Part shown: positions 1 through 11,836 of the stretch, piece after piece | How positions within the stretch are numbered: the stretch's first letter is position 1 | How the letters are laid out: the number at the start of each line of letters is the position of its first letter | Assembly: GCA_031835245.1 (NCBI GenBank) | Contig: JAVKOQ010000331.1 | Coordinates: forward strand, 1-56,991 | Reading direction: 5' to 3' | Origin: Balamuthia mandrillaris | Lineage: Eukaryota; Discosea; Longamoebia; Balamuthiidae | DNA: 56,991 bases | Notes under the pieces: model-generated | What the model saw: only the letters and a program-made list of their open reading frames with translations | What the model was told of the DNA's origin: nothing | Databases searched by the model: none | Translations under genes and position numbers: made by a program

Positions 1-10
1 AACAGCAAAC

Positions 11-1009
11 ATGGAACGCACAAGAAAGAGGCCGCTCTCATCGCCAACGGATGACCAAGGAACCGCCAATGGTTCTCCAAACGACGACCTTACCAGCTAT
101 AACAAGATACGCCGAACGGAGGGCCAGGACCAGCAGCCACCACCCTCACCAAGCGATCTCTTCGAGACGATCCCGGTGGAGTTGAAGGCCTTTATTGTTG
201 ACTTTCTCTCTAGGAAAGACCGTCACGCCTTGCGACGGGTGTCGTCGGAGTTGAAAGCAGTGGTGGACCAGTTCGGAGGCTGCCCTTTCTGTCATTATCG
301 TCGTCACCTCCGTGTTTGTTATTATGTGGAGGATGATACAGATATGCACGAGTTAGACGTGGAAGGAGTCTCTTACACAGTAGAACTCTATCCTGTTCCG
401 TTTTCAGAAGAGGAAAACTCAGAAAGAGAAAGTGAAAAGAAAGAGGAAGAAGAAGAAGATGAATCGGAAGAGGAGGATGAAGACGATTTTGAAGGAAGTG
501 AAACAGAAGAAGAAGAAGAAGAGGATGGCAAAGATGAAGAGTATCGAAGGGAAGGGATATCCAACATGAAAGCATTCTACAGTTTTTGCTACTATCAGAG
601 GTCATGCTTGCGGTTCAAGCGAGAGCTGATTCCGATGGACAGAAGAGATGTCAGGCAGCTCTACCAGCAGGCCACCGCACTCCTGCAATCCGTTTCTCAG
701 ATGAAACAACCAGAACCCGCAAACGAAGAAGGAGGATGCAAAAGAAGACATTACAGGCTCGCTTGCAAGCCTTTGGGTATCATTGAGACGGACATAAAGA
801 TCAGGACTGAATCCCTAACGGTCAGCGGAGTGGATGCAGAGGTTAAATTCGACATTCCTGTCATGTGTTTAGGAGACCTTCACATCGGAGAACGTATGCC
901 AGAGAGTGTGGAGAAGCCTGTGGCCCATTTCGCCGAGTTCTTTGCTTCATTCAGACCACTTGGCCGGCTTAACCCCAACTTCGAGCGGGAAGACCGAAGC
1001 GAGTGGTGA
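11..1009 (+). CDS. F-box-like protein with a long acidic linker
   Basis: Single-exon frame of 332 residues. Residues about 49-86 (LFETIPVELKAFIVDFLS onward) read as an F-box-like motif, which in known proteins binds Skp1 and makes the protein a substrate receptor of an SCF ubiquitin ligase. Residues about 130-178 are almost pure Glu/Asp with some Lys and Ser. The remaining C-terminal half (FYSFCYYQRSCLRFKRELIP, later HFAEFFASFRPLGRLNP) shows no repeat or fold that I recognise, so the substrate side is unknown. The start is the first ATG in the window, ten bases from its edge, so an upstream exon cannot be excluded. A poly(A) signal AATAAA lies 17 bases after the stop. The F-box call is by eye and moderate; the coding call is firm. 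Confidence 0.75.
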   Translation: MERTRKRPLSSPTDDQGTANGSPNDDLTSYNKIRRTEGQDQQPPPSPSDLFETIPVELKAFIVDFLSRKDRHALRRVSSELKAVVDQFGGCPFCHYRRHLRVCYYVEDDTDMHELDVEGVSYTVELYPVPFSEEENSERESEKKEEEEEDESEEEDEDDFEGSETEEEEEEDGKDEEYRREGISNMKAFYSFCYYQRSCLRFKRELIPMDRRDVRQLYQQATALLQSVSQMKQPEPANEEGGCKRRHYRLACKPLGIIETDIKIRTESLTVSGVDAEVKFDIPVMCLGDLHIGERMPESVEKPVAHFAEFFASFRPLGRLNPNFEREDRSEW

Positions 1010-1025
1010 AGGAAAGGCCGTGACA

Positions 1026-1031
1026 AATAAA
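1026..1031 (+). terminator. poly(A) signal of the F-box-like gene
   Basis: AATAAA, 17 bases past the stop codon. Such short 3' ends recur in this window: the gene ending at 44519 has AATAAA directly after its stop. Confidence 0.5.
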
Positions 1032-1804
1032 AACCTTGTTTTATAGAATTTTTGCTCTTCCTCGAGGAGCACTGTTCAACCATCCTTCTTCCCACGGTAT
1101 TCGGCGTATACAATACATTGAATACCGTACACAAAAACAAAGAAAAGAAAAAAATGAAAAAATGAAAAAAGAAAAGAAAAAATAAAAAGAAAAAAAAACA
1201 TTATGTCATGTGCCTAACGAAAGCGGAGCAATGAATTTTTGTCGACGAGAACGATCTCTGCTAGAGATGAGACAAAGAAAAAGATAACAGAGAAGGCCTT
1301 TTTATGGTAAGTTAAAGCCTTTGTTTTGATTCTTGATTGGTGGTTTGAAACTTCCAGTAACAGATCAAACAATGGAGCCGCTCTAATCGTGACGTCCTGA
1401 TATGTCGACAAAAAAGATCACCTGTAGAAAAGCACCAACAAAAAAAAAATCAAACAACAAAGGAAGAAAAGAGAGAGAAGAGAGAAGAGGTGAACAGAAG
1501 TGCCATCCGCTATCAAAGAGAGGCTTCTTTCTTTCTTTCTTTCTTTTTTTTGTAAAGTCCAGCAGCTCTGGTGGTGAACCTTGAAGAAGAAGGCTTGTTT
1601 ATTTTGGTTTTCATTTTGGTGGGCGCGATTTTGGTGAGCCTTTTTTTTTTTGGACATTGAAATCTTTTTCTCTTCGTGGTTGCGCTAATCCTTTTTGATT
1701 ATTTTTATTTTTTCTTTCAGCATTCAGTTGTCAAACGAACCAGCAGTTTTTGTTTTGTTTTGGAAAGCTGTTGTGGAGCTTTGTGGATCGAAAACTCCAC
1801 AAAA
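1032..1804 (+). other. intergenic region with A-rich and T-rich tracts
   Basis: No gene seen. It holds an A-rich stretch (about 1140-1200), two copies of the GTCGAC palindrome (1241-1246 and 1404-1409), a (CTTT)n run near 1526-1547, and a T-rich stretch ending in a good acceptor (TTTCTTTCAG, about 1711-1720). The acceptor, with a GTGAGC donor near 1633, could mark a 5' UTR intron of the next gene. Confidence 0.5.
1241..1246. promoter_or_regulatory. GTCGAC palindrome, upstream motif
   Basis: GTCGAC inside TTTGTCGACGAGA, a 13-mer shared with the DGK/DOCK promoter (7027-7039). Other copies lie at 1404, 31075, 33799, 33816 and 33831, all in non-coding upstream DNA. A role as a transcription-factor site is inference. 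Confidence 0.4.
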
Positions 1805-1977
1805 ATGGAGGGAGGGAGCGCTTCCAGGAACCAAGGCGAAGGCCCCATCCTGCAACAAAACATAAACTTTGCCCTTCCCACGTTGGATTTGTTGGAACAA
1901 TCTGGAGAACTTGAGTTTTTGAATTGGTGTGCTTCTCTCTCACCTTGCTTCATCCGTTTGATTGTTCTCTGTTCTCT

Positions 1978-2020
<43 letters not shown>

Positions 2021-4472
2021 CGTTCCTACCTGCTTGTTTTTGTTAATGGCGCGAAATGAGCAGTGCGATATGCTACGATCAGATGGAACAGATAGCATGC
2101 ATACTATCAGAGCCGGACGCCTCTGGACAAGTTTGCAGTACGTCTCCTCTTTCTGCTATTATTAGTGTTATGATTGGTGTTGTTGCGATATCAGAGTTAA
2201 AAAAAAGTTACTCTTCTCACTTCGCTTGTTCTAATTTTTTCCTGTCTACAGCACACAACTTTTGTATGGACTGCATCAGAGAACACCGTGCTAGGTCTGA
2301 CAAATGTCCCATTTGCAGGTCTCTCTTCTTCTCCCCTTTCTCTTTCTGTCTTCGCATACACGCTCTATCTCATTTGTGTTGCTGACTATCATTCCAACCA
2401 CCAGGCGAAAGATTCTGAACGTGGTGATCAACCGGATGGCTATGGAATTATTATCTCACAATCAACAGGAACGCAGGCACCTCAAAGAACAAACAAACAA
2501 CATCCAAACTCTCAGCAATCAAATTGAGGCCGCCAAACAAAGGCTTAACCGAATGATTGATAGTGGTAGTGGTTCCTCCGCCGGTGATAGCAGTAGCAGT
2601 GGAGCTCAACAACGAGAGGATGCAATGAACGCGTTGGAAGAGTTGATCGGTGGTTTAGAGGAACAGCTTGAGGCGGCAAAGAGACAGAAAGAAGAAGAGA
2701 CTAAGCGATTGCTGCAAACCATGGAAAGTGAGCAGCAACGACTGATAGAGCTCGAGCAGGAAAAAGAGAACTACAAGCAAAAATACGAGCAAATGGTTAA
2801 AGAGCAAAAACAAGCTGAAGCCAGAAGACGCGCCGAATCAGAAGCATCCCATCGTCGCATGGTTATGGAACAACAACAACGAGATGAACAACGGACCAAT
2901 CCTTCACCTTCTTCTCCTCCCTCTTCTTCCTCTTATTCCTCTATTTTTGGACTTGGCAAAAGTCTATGGACGGGAGCAGCCGATTACGTTCCATCTGTTT
3001 CTGGTTGGTCCGCCTCTTTGACCTCACCCCTCTCCTACTTCACCGGGTGGGGCGGTTTGTACTCCTCCTCAACCGTTGCTTTGGGACCATTGGTACGAAA
3101 ACCGGAAGAGTACAAGCTCTGCGAGCGCAGAGGCATCCGCAAAGATAGTCCTGTTTGGAAGGCCATAGAGTTGGCTACCAATACAGAAGTTGCTGTCAAA
3201 CGGGTGGAACTTAATCCTTCGTCTGCTTCCACATCCTCTGCTTCTGCTTCTCCCTCTTCCTCTTCTCCTTCTTGTGCCCCCTCTTCCACCTCTTCTTTGG
3301 ATTTTAATGCCTATTCATTTTTGGGCGGTTCTACAACTCATCTCATCTTTCGAGAAGCCATGTTACTGCACACCCTCAACCATCCTAACATCTTAAAGCT
3401 CAAAGGAGTGATCAAGGACACCACCATGAGCTTCGCTTCATCTTTTTCCTCTTCTTACCTTGCTTCCTCTGCTACCTCTTCTTCGTCAGCCTCCTCCTCT
3501 GGACCCTTTTATTTCTACGTTCTTCCTTTTGTCAAATACGACCTGGAATACATGACCAGTGCAACAAGGCTCAACCTCAAACAGATCCGTCACATCATCT
3601 TTCAACTGGTCCTCACTCTGAACTACCTCCACTCAGCAGACATTGTACATAGAGACATCAAACCGACCAGTCTTCTCATCGACGCTCAGTGCAAGATCTT
3701 CCTATGCAGCTTCTCCTCTGCTCGCTCCTTGTTCTGTCCTTCTTCATCATCCTCCACAAAGCCACTTTACTTGGATGCACTTCCTTCGATGGTGTATTTA
3801 GGCTATCGCGCTCCGGAAATCATTCTCGCAGCAGGACATTTGCAACCAACTCCAAAAGACTGGAAGGCGGCCGACGTGTGGTCCTGCGGCTGCGTCTTTG
3901 GACAACTGTTGATGAGAGGACGACCCTTGTTTGGTGGCAGCGGACCTGATAGGACGCTCAAGAGCATCCTCTCTTTGGAGGAGTGCAGGGACTCGTTAGG
4001 AGAGATGCCCTCCCGGTTCGTCACGCTCAACACTTCGGTGGCGTTGGAGGAGGAACCCACTCGTTCTCTTCGTTCTTTACTCGTTCAAACTGCATCTTCA
4101 GCTTCTTCTTCGCCGATGTCCCCATCTTCTTCTTTCATCGGCTCTTTCCCCGCTTCTCCTACCTCTTCCTTTTCATCTCCTCCTTCGTTATCCACTCCTT
4201 CCTCTCCTTCTTCCCCTTCTTCTACTTCCTCTTCTTCGATGGAAGAAGCAGATGTTTATGAAGCTGCTCTCGATTTGCTAAAGCATATGCTGCAATTCGA
4301 TCCGGAGGCAAGAATCACAGCTAGGCAAGCGCTGGATCATCCTTTCTTTGCGCCGTTTGATGCCGTTCGGAGGAAGAAGAAAAAGCTGCGACACTGCTCC
4401 ATCCCCAAAGAGCTGTTCACCGACGACAAGATTCCTGCTTTTTTGCAGGAGTTTTGTGCTGGGCTCATTTAA
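1805..4472 (+). CDS. RING finger-coiled coil-pseudokinase protein
   Basis: Four exons, 1805-1926, 2064-2137, 2252-2318 and 2405-4472, give 776 residues. Exons 1-3 assemble a C3HC4 RING finger (residues about 41-87: CAIC, then C-T-H-N-F-C-M-D-C, ending CPIC), the E2-binding fold of ubiquitin ligases. A Gln/Glu-rich coiled coil follows (about 105-245), then a Ser-rich stretch, then a CDK/MAPK-like kinase fold (about 320-760). The kinase keeps the VAVK lysine (K353), HRD (503-505) and APE (557-559). The DFG position reads SFS (523-525), the HRDIKPxN asparagine is Ser, and no glycine-rich loop is visible, so phosphotransfer is probably lost. Ser-rich inserts split the kinase N-lobe and C-lobe. 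Intron 1 holds a long (CT)n run. The joins were chosen because only they restore the zinc ligands in frame. Likely role: E3 ligase with a pseudokinase as substrate or regulator module (inference). Confidence 0.85.
1977..2018 (+). repeat. (CT)n microsatellite in intron 1 of the RING-pseudokinase gene
   Basis: About 20 CT dinucleotides upstream of the acceptor, on the sense strand. It is the first of many similar intronic runs in this window. Confidence 0.85.
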
Positions 4473-4649
4473 GTCTTTCTTTCTTTCGTTCTTTCTTCTT
4501 TCTTTCTTTGTTCATTTAATTATCATTTCGTTTCTCTTTTTTTGTTGTACATTTTTTTTTAAAGTTTTGAATGTGTGATGTTTTCTTTCTTTTTCTTTCT
4601 TTCTTCTCATCGGACGTTGATATAAAATACTTTTCTCCAAACAAAATGA

Positions 4650-4655
4650 AATAAA
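4650..4655 (+). terminator. candidate poly(A) signal of the RING-pseudokinase gene
   Basis: AATAAA 178 bases past the stop, only 22 bases before the stop codon of the convergent diacylglycerol kinase gene, so the two 3' UTRs probably overlap. Confidence 0.35.
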
Positions 4656-4677
4656 AAATAGAATGCAAGCAACAGAG

Positions 4678-6264
4678 TTATTCCGCTTTGCCTTTCTTCT
4701 TGTGTTTCTTCTTCTTTTTAACTTCTCCTTCCCCTTCCTCTTCTGCTCCTGCTTCTCCTTTCTCTTCTTTCTTATGTTTCTTCTTTTCTCCGTCTTCCTT
4801 CTTCTTTGTCCCCTCTTCTCTCTTCTCCTCGTTCTCCACCACAACTGCAACCTCTCCGTCATCTTCTCTTCCGCCGTCATCTTCTCCTTCTTCTGCAGCT
4901 TCCTTTTCTTCTTCCTCTTGCTTAGTCACTACCGCCGTTGTCACCACCGTCAACTCTTCTTCTCCCTCCTTACCTTGCTTTGTCGTCTTTGTTGTGGTGG
5001 TCGTTGTCGTAACAACAGAGCGAGACAACTTTGCAATGTTCCTCTCCGCTCTTCTTTGAGTCATGTTGTAAAGCAGTTGCGACGTGCTCAAGTGATGAAT
5101 GTCCGTTTGGGAGGGGATCATCAACCATGGCTCTCCATCGACCTGCGCGGGGAGAGCCTTGCTCGTGGTCAGCCGGAGGGAGCGGCCTTGAGCCAGGCGG
5201 ATACCGCGAGAAGTGCGCGTTTGGATGCGGCCCAGGTGCATGGCACCTTTGATGCCGATCACTTCCAACAGGCCGTCATCGATGGCTGGTTCTTGGTACT
5301 GTTTTTTGTTTTGTTTTTTTGAGTTGCGAAGACAGAGAAGAAAAGAAACAGAAACAGAAAAGGAAGGCAAGTCTAAGCAACACAAACAACGGACAAGAGG
5401 CAAACCTTGGGATCAGCAGAGGTGCCCCAGGGATTAGTGCCGCCCATGTAAGAAGGCAAGTTGATGACGACCACTCCCCTGACACGATTGGGCAGGTTCA
5501 CTTCCTTGCCATCCACCTCCAGCTTCAGGTACTGTTTGAGCGGGCCGTGACCACCGGCGAACATGGCCTTGGCTCCAAAGCCAGCATACCAACCCTTGTT
5601 CACGAGGTGCATTTGGAAGAGGCCAGTGTGCTTGTTGCGCATGTTGTGGAAGCTAAGGGCTATCTCGGCGTCCGTGCCGATGCTAAAGTAGTTGTTCATG
5701 ATGAAGGATTGAGCGGGAGGAAGCTCGCTCTCGGTTGCGTCATGTTCGTTTTCGTGTTTGTCATCGTGATGACCGTTTTCGTTCTTTTTTTTCTTGTCAT
5801 CGTGTTTCTTGTCTTCATGTTGCTTCTTTTTCGTATCCTTCTTTGCTTGCTTGTGATCCTTTTCTTCTTTATCTTCTTGTTTCTGCTTGTCCTTACCCTT
5901 GTCCTTGTTATTCTCCTTCTCATCTTTGTCTTTGTTCTTCTTCTTCTTCTTAGGCTCGTGTTTCTCTTCCTTTTCCTCCTCCTCTTCTTTTTCGCTATGA
6001 TCACTTACTACATCCTCTTCTCCTGCTTCTTCCTCCTTTTTCTCCTCCTCCGGTGGGGGCACGTCCTTTTCTGGGTTGAACTTCTTCGTAGGAGTGCAGG
6101 TGACATTCCATCGATCCAAAGTAAGCGTTCTGGCGGTCTCCATCTTAACGAGTATCTCTTTGACGCTGCCACCGCTATAACCGCCGCCCCACCCGTACAC
6201 TCGCGCCAAGTCGTTTCCAGTTCCCAAAGGACAGACACCCACGTGTGGCTAAGAAAAAGAAAGC

Positions 6265-6301
<37 letters not shown>

Positions 6302-6859
6302 AAGAAGAAAGAGGAAAGCAAGCACAGAAAGGCATAGAAGAAAGTCAGTTGTGAAAGAAAAGAAGGAAGGAGAAAAACAAACGTACAGCAGGAGTTGAGG
6401 GAGGAACGTTCAGGTTGTCGATGGCACCGAGCACCCAGCCGACGGTCCCATCTCCACCAGCCACAAAGATGCGATAGTGAGGCGTCTGCAGCCATCGCTG
6501 CAATCTTTATCAAAAAAAAAAAACGAAAGAGAAGAACGAGAAAAATCAACAATGAGGAAAAAAAAAACACAACAAAAGACGAGGGAGGTAGGTTACCCTC
6601 TGCTCGGTCCTTTGTCCTTCATCAAGTCAAAGATCTGATCTTCCGGCAACAGGCCGGCTATTTTCTTCAGCATGGTGGCGCCCTGCTGGCCACCGCTCTT
6701 GGTGTTGATGAAAGCGATCCATTCCTTGCTGTAGCCCGCCTCTTCCCCATCGGCGGCGGCGCCGGAGGTGGTGGTGGTCTTCCTCCTCTTGTCCTGTTTT
6801 TTCTCGGCCTTTTGTTGTGGTGGTTGCGTTGTGGTGGTGGTTTGTTGATCTTCTTGCAT
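4678..6859 (-). CDS. diacylglycerol kinase with charged insert and tail
   Basis: Four exons on the minus strand, 6859-6597, 6504-6387, 6248-5406 and 5298-4678, encode 614 residues. Such enzymes phosphorylate diacylglycerol to phosphatidic acid. The catalytic domain starts near residue 50 (FINTKSGGQQG), has the ATP-binding GGDGT at 104-108, and PLGTGNDLAR near 134-143. The accessory domain follows (NNYFSIGTDAEIAL, then GGTNPWGTSADP). Between the two lies an insert of over 100 residues made of Glu, Lys, Asp, His and Gln (about 185-310). The C-terminal 100 residues are again Lys/Glu-rich. No C1, PH or EF-hand module is present, so this is a minimal DGK. The start at 6859 is preferred to an upstream in-frame ATG (6922) because a 54-bp intron (6924-6871, GTTTGT to TAG, with a (CT)n run) appears to remove that region from the 5' UTR. 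It is divergent from the DOCK gene. Confidence 0.88.
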
Positions 6860-6924
6860 TTCTTGGTGTTCTATTTTTCGTTTGTTATTTAGCAAGAGAG
6901 AGAGAGAGAGAGGACGAAACAAAC

Positions 6925-7679
6925 CTTAGAGAGAAAGGGAATGAAGAGAGACAGAGGAGACTCCTTTTTGTCTTTCTTTTCTTTTCTGTTTAATTTTCAT
7001 CGGCCAATTTTTTCAGGTAGATCATATTTGTCGACGAGACAAAATTCTGAATTCTGATTGGTTCTAATATCTCCTAATCTCCGGCTGATACGCTTGAGGA
7101 GCATTACATTCCTCGAATAGCAACCTAACATTCCTTACATTCCCTAGATTTTTCTGTATTTTGTGCAGACACTTGCTTAAAAATAGGCAAGCTCGAGATG
7201 TCGTTTCGCCTTCCAAAAAGAAAAATTATTATTATTTTTCGAGACAAACAACCCAACAAAAAAAGGGATAAGGTTGGGAAACAACAACCAAGGCAGAAAG
7301 CTAGCCAGAGGGTTCTCCTAACGTGGGAGGCCCATTTTTTTTTTTTGTGTGTGTGTGTGTGTGTGTTTCGTACACAGCAAGTGAGAAAAAAAAAAAAAAA
7401 AAAAGAGACCACAGTCTTTCTTTCAGTCTCTTTGCCTCTCATTGCAAGAGAAGCTTCAAGCTGGGTGCAACTGAGCCCATGGCTTCAGCGTTGTAGATAA
7501 ATAGCAAGGCAACAAAAAAAATCGTTCAAACACCATTGCCTTTCTTGTTACAAAAGGGCGAAAAACTTTCTGTAATAACCCTTCCTTGCTTCCTCTGAGG
7601 CAATACTTTTGATTGTTGTCCAACGTTCATTGTTCCTCTTTGCAACAGTTGCTATTCATAGTGCTCATACGATTATAAA
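6925..7679. promoter_or_regulatory. divergent promoter region, DGK / DOCK genes
   Basis: About 750 bases between two divergent genes. It carries the 13-mer TTTGTCGACGAGA (7027-7039), which also occurs at 1238-1250, a (GT)n run at about 7350-7368, and A and T homopolymers. A TATA-like TATAAAATGG sits right at the DOCK start codon, too close to act as a TATA box for that ATG. No other gene is seen. Confidence 0.45.
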
Positions 7680-10600
7680 ATGGAACGGTTTGGCACTTTT
7701 AGACGAAACAAGAGGTTGTCCTTGGATGTCACCGCCGACATGGAAGTACACAAGAACCCGCTGTCCGCCCTCAACGCCCTCCATGAGACTTCGGAGGCCG
7801 CATCCATTGCGTCGCTGTTGGCCTCTTCCACGGATGCCTTCTCCGCATCTCTGTCTTCTTCTCCCGGACCCTCCCCAACTTCTTCACCCTCCTCCCTCGC
7901 ATCTTCCGCTTCTTCCTCACCCATTCCTCCTTTTCTTCCACCGACCTCCCAATCCTCGGGAACAGCGGAGCGCAGCCCACGCGGTGCTGACGACGGCACC
8001 AAGGGCACCCAACACAAACGCTCTCGCTCGCAGGGGGTCATCGGGACGCTTCGGCTGAGGGCCACCAACAAACGCAGCAACAGCAGCGATAAGGACAACA
8101 CCACCGCTGCCATCAGCAACAGTGCCACCAAGAAGGACAAGAAGGGCAAAGAGAAGAAGAAGAAAGAGAAGAAGAAGAAGAAGCTAACAAGCTCGGGCAA
8201 ACGAGCGGCCACGGTCTCTGGCGGTATTCCCTCCTATCGCGGCGGCAGCAACACCTTTAACGAGAACGAGGAGGAAGAGAGTTCCTCCGACGATGACGCC
8301 CCTGATGCCACCAACGCCGGAGAGGAGCAACTACTGAGCCCCCTCCACGAAAACGCTGGCGGAAGCGGAGGAGCGGCATCAAGACGCGAGTCCTTCTCCG
8401 CAGATGCGGATAGCGGCAGCAACAGCGGTGGAAGCGGGGGTCCACCGCCACCCCCAACGCCTCCTCCCATCCCTTCGTCTTCGTCCTCTTCTTCCGGTGG
8501 TGGAGGAGGAAGGGGTAGCGCTCGCGGAAGAGCGACCGCCATCCCGGCAGCCCTCCCCACCCCCCCTTTCTTGTCCTCTGCTCCTCCGCCGTCAGCCTCC
8601 TCCCCCATTACTTCGCCCTCCTCTGCTCCTCCCTCGCCCTACGCTGCTGGCCTGTTGCCAGCAACGGCCGCTGGCAGGGGCAGAGGTAGGGGGCGAGGGA
8701 GGGGCATGCCTTTCCCGCCTACCTTTCCTCCTCCCCCTTCTCCGTTTGCCGTCCCACCTGCCGCCGATAGTAACAGCGCGTTGGAAAGAGAAAAGCAAGA
8801 TGCCTCCGAAGCAGTTCACCCAAAGGGAGCTGAAGGAGAGGGCGCGGTGCCCAAAGAAGAAGAGGAGGATAACGAAGATGAGGAGGGAGAGGAGGAGGAA
8901 ATGGAGGACGAGGACGGCGAGAAGGAGCAAGCAGACGACCTCCTCAGCGACGAGGAGGACGACGGAGAGAGCGAGGACGAAGACCCGGAAGACCCTCTCC
9001 TCGATGACTCCGCGAATGCCCCCACTACTCTCGCTTCCATAACTCCTCTCGGTCGCTCCCGCTCGAACGCGTGGGCTCAGAACCCTCCTCCGCTGCCGAC
9101 CATAGCCAACCGTCCTGCTCTCTCTGGCGCAGCAGGAGGAGGACCGCTCTCCCCGTTGGGCTCTTCCTCTCCGTCCTCGTCTCCCTCTGTAACTCCCCAT
9201 GAGTTACCGGAGGGAGCAACGACGGAGCTGGGAGATCCCGACGGCGCCTCTGCCGGTGAGGAAGGATCCGGTTCAGGAGCCCCTTCTTCTGCCTCTGGTG
9301 GGGACAAAGCCCAAAGCGCCCTTGCAGGGGGCAAGGCCAAAGACTCCTCCAAGAAGATGCAACGCAAGCGACGAGGCTCCAAGATCAAGAAGACCATCTC
9401 CGCTCGCCTGTTGCGAGACAAACAGGAGCGAACCAACTCAGTGAACGACCTTTTGACCCTACAGCAGGATCAAGCCGGTGGCGGCGGTGAGCAGCCTGGG
9501 AGCAGAAAGGCTTCTGTGGCGGGCCTCGCCAAGAAGAAGAAGAAAAAGAAGAAGAAGGGCGGCAAGGGCAAGAAGGACTGGAGCGACTTTGAGGAACGGG
9601 CCGCCGCGAAGGAGGTGCTGGAGGACCCCTTGGCCACGCAGATCCTGCTCTTCCCTCCCAACGAGATACTGGTCCTTCGGGAGGCCCGAGAGAGCCGCAC
9701 CTTGAGCTCTGCCCTGCCCGCTGACCTCGTTGACACCGAGAACAACCCTCCTTGGTTGAATGCTTGCTACGAAACGTTCACGGAGGACTGGACGTTGGTC
9801 AAGTACAATCACCCTCATCAACAGGACCATCAACAGGCTTCTACCGCTGCCTCCGCCTCCGCCTCTTCGACCACGCCTGCTTCTGTTTCTGCCTCCTCTT
9901 CGGCTCTTCCTTCTGCTGCTCATCATCATCGCAGCGCAACAGGAGTGGCAGGAACGGGGTCAGGAACCGTGGGCGTTACCAGACGCCCTGGTATAGGGGA
10001 GGCCGTTCGAAGCGCCTCCTCCAGGACTGTGGATAGGACGTTCTTTGCTGCTGGTGGCTACGGAGCGGGCGGAACGACCATGGCAGCGGGTGCCGCAGCG
10101 GCTGCCATGAGAAGAAAGAGCCAGGAAGACCCCTTCCACTCTGCCATTTTGCAGCATAGCATTTCTGAGCCTCCACTCTCTCCGACACACTCTCCAACTA
10201 GTCCACCTCCCCCACCAAGTTCTCCATCCTCTGGCATTCCTCCTCCACCGCTTCTTCCTCCGTTGCCTTCAAACTTTAGGACCGCCGTGGGGGATAGCCA
10301 TTGCGCCTCTCCTTCTCCCAACGAAGGTGGTATTGAAGAGGAGGAAAGTGAAGGAGGAGAAGAGGCTTCGTTGGGAGTACCAGAAGATGGACCGCCAGAG
10401 GGAAGTGGCAAAGCAGAAGACGGCCCCTCCGGTATCTCCGCCACCGAAGAGGAAGCAACTCCTGGCCTTGCGGCCTCCGACTCCTCGTTAGAGGAAGGAA
10501 TGGCCAAGGCAGAAGGAGCAAACCCAGAGGCACCTACTCCTCCACCCATTCCTGCACCCCCACCCCAACAGCAACGACCCTGGACCAATAACAGCAATAT

Positions 10601-10994
10601 CAACCGGTGGCCCGCCAACTTCAAGCACTCTGGCATGTCTATGTCCTCTCAAACGCTTCCTCCCATTCGGTCCAGTGCAGAAGATCCCAAACTACAGAAC
10701 CGCAAGTCGTTTGGGGCAGCGCTCTCCCCGCGAAGGATCTCCAACATGGCATCGGTGGCTCAGGGTGGAAAGGGAAACTTGCCCAGCATTAGTTCCTCCC
10801 GGTTAGCCAATAACGCTCTTCACAACTCGCAGCACCAACAACAACCACCACAGCCACAGTCAACGAGTGGAGGCGGCGGAGAGGTGCAGCTCTCTTCTCT
10901 CTCGCCAAGAAACTTTGAAATCTTTATCGATGAGAACATTTGTAACAATACCTACAACGAGGAAATGCTGACCAAGAGTCGAACGGAGCGGGTA

Positions 10995-11031
<37 letters not shown>

Positions 11032-11236
11032 CTCTGTTCTCTCTCTCTCGCCATGTCTGCACAGATTGACGAATGAATAGAATAAGGAGCGGTTGAACAT
11101 ATTCTCGGATGGACCTCCAAAGTCGCCCAGAAAGTCGCCTAAAGAGCGACCCATTGTACAACCTACCTCTGGCGCGGCGTCTCTTGGCAATTATGTCCCA
11201 ATTCAACCATTTGCCTCTGCTGGGTAACGTTTCTGT

Positions 11237-11282
<46 letters not shown>

Positions 11283-11795
11283 GTCTTACTCTTCTTTCTT
11301 TCGTTGTCGCTTCTACTCGCTGACTTAACATCATGGCAGTTCCACTCGCCTTCTCGTAAGCTGCAGTCCACTTCAGTTCCAACTGGGCCAACCCTATGAA
11401 CCCCTCTTCTGCTCTCTATCTCTCTACGACGTGTCCACAAAGGAAAAGATCTCGGAGACGTTCCACTGGGACTTTCACCAGGATTCAGAACGCAATGCCC
11501 TGGCCATGGCCGCTGGTTTCACCACCTTGGACAAGGAAACGATGGCCACAAAAGCAATGTTCACCGTTTACAATCCGTCGCCTGCAGTGCACTTGATCTT
11601 GCGCATCGAAAAGCTGCTCTTGGGCGACTTGGACAAAGACCTTAGCTTCTACTTGAAGCCCAAAGCGGTATGCAGTCCTTTTGTTTACTCATTTTGCTTT
11701 ACTTCCTTGCTGATGTACTTTCTTTGGCTACCTTGTTTTCTGCACTTCTCCTTTTTTCTATTCTTCTCCCTTTCCCTCTCCCTCCCTCCGCTCTC

Positions 11796-11836
<41 letters not shown>

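Noticed and set aside
1402-1657. Short frames near 1.4-1.7 kb
   Set aside because: They are low-complexity Lys/Arg or Phe/Leu runs in intergenic DNA with no splice or family support.
4512-6004. Long Lys/Glu/Arg or Phe/Leu/Ser frames opposite the DGK and NEPRO genes
   Set aside because: These are shadows of low-complexity coding DNA on the other strand.
6841-6922. Upstream DGK start codon at 6922 (MFRPLSLSLLL)
   Set aside because: The segment lies in a likely 5' UTR intron with a GTTTGT donor, (CT)n run and TAG acceptor, and the residues come from the microsatellite.
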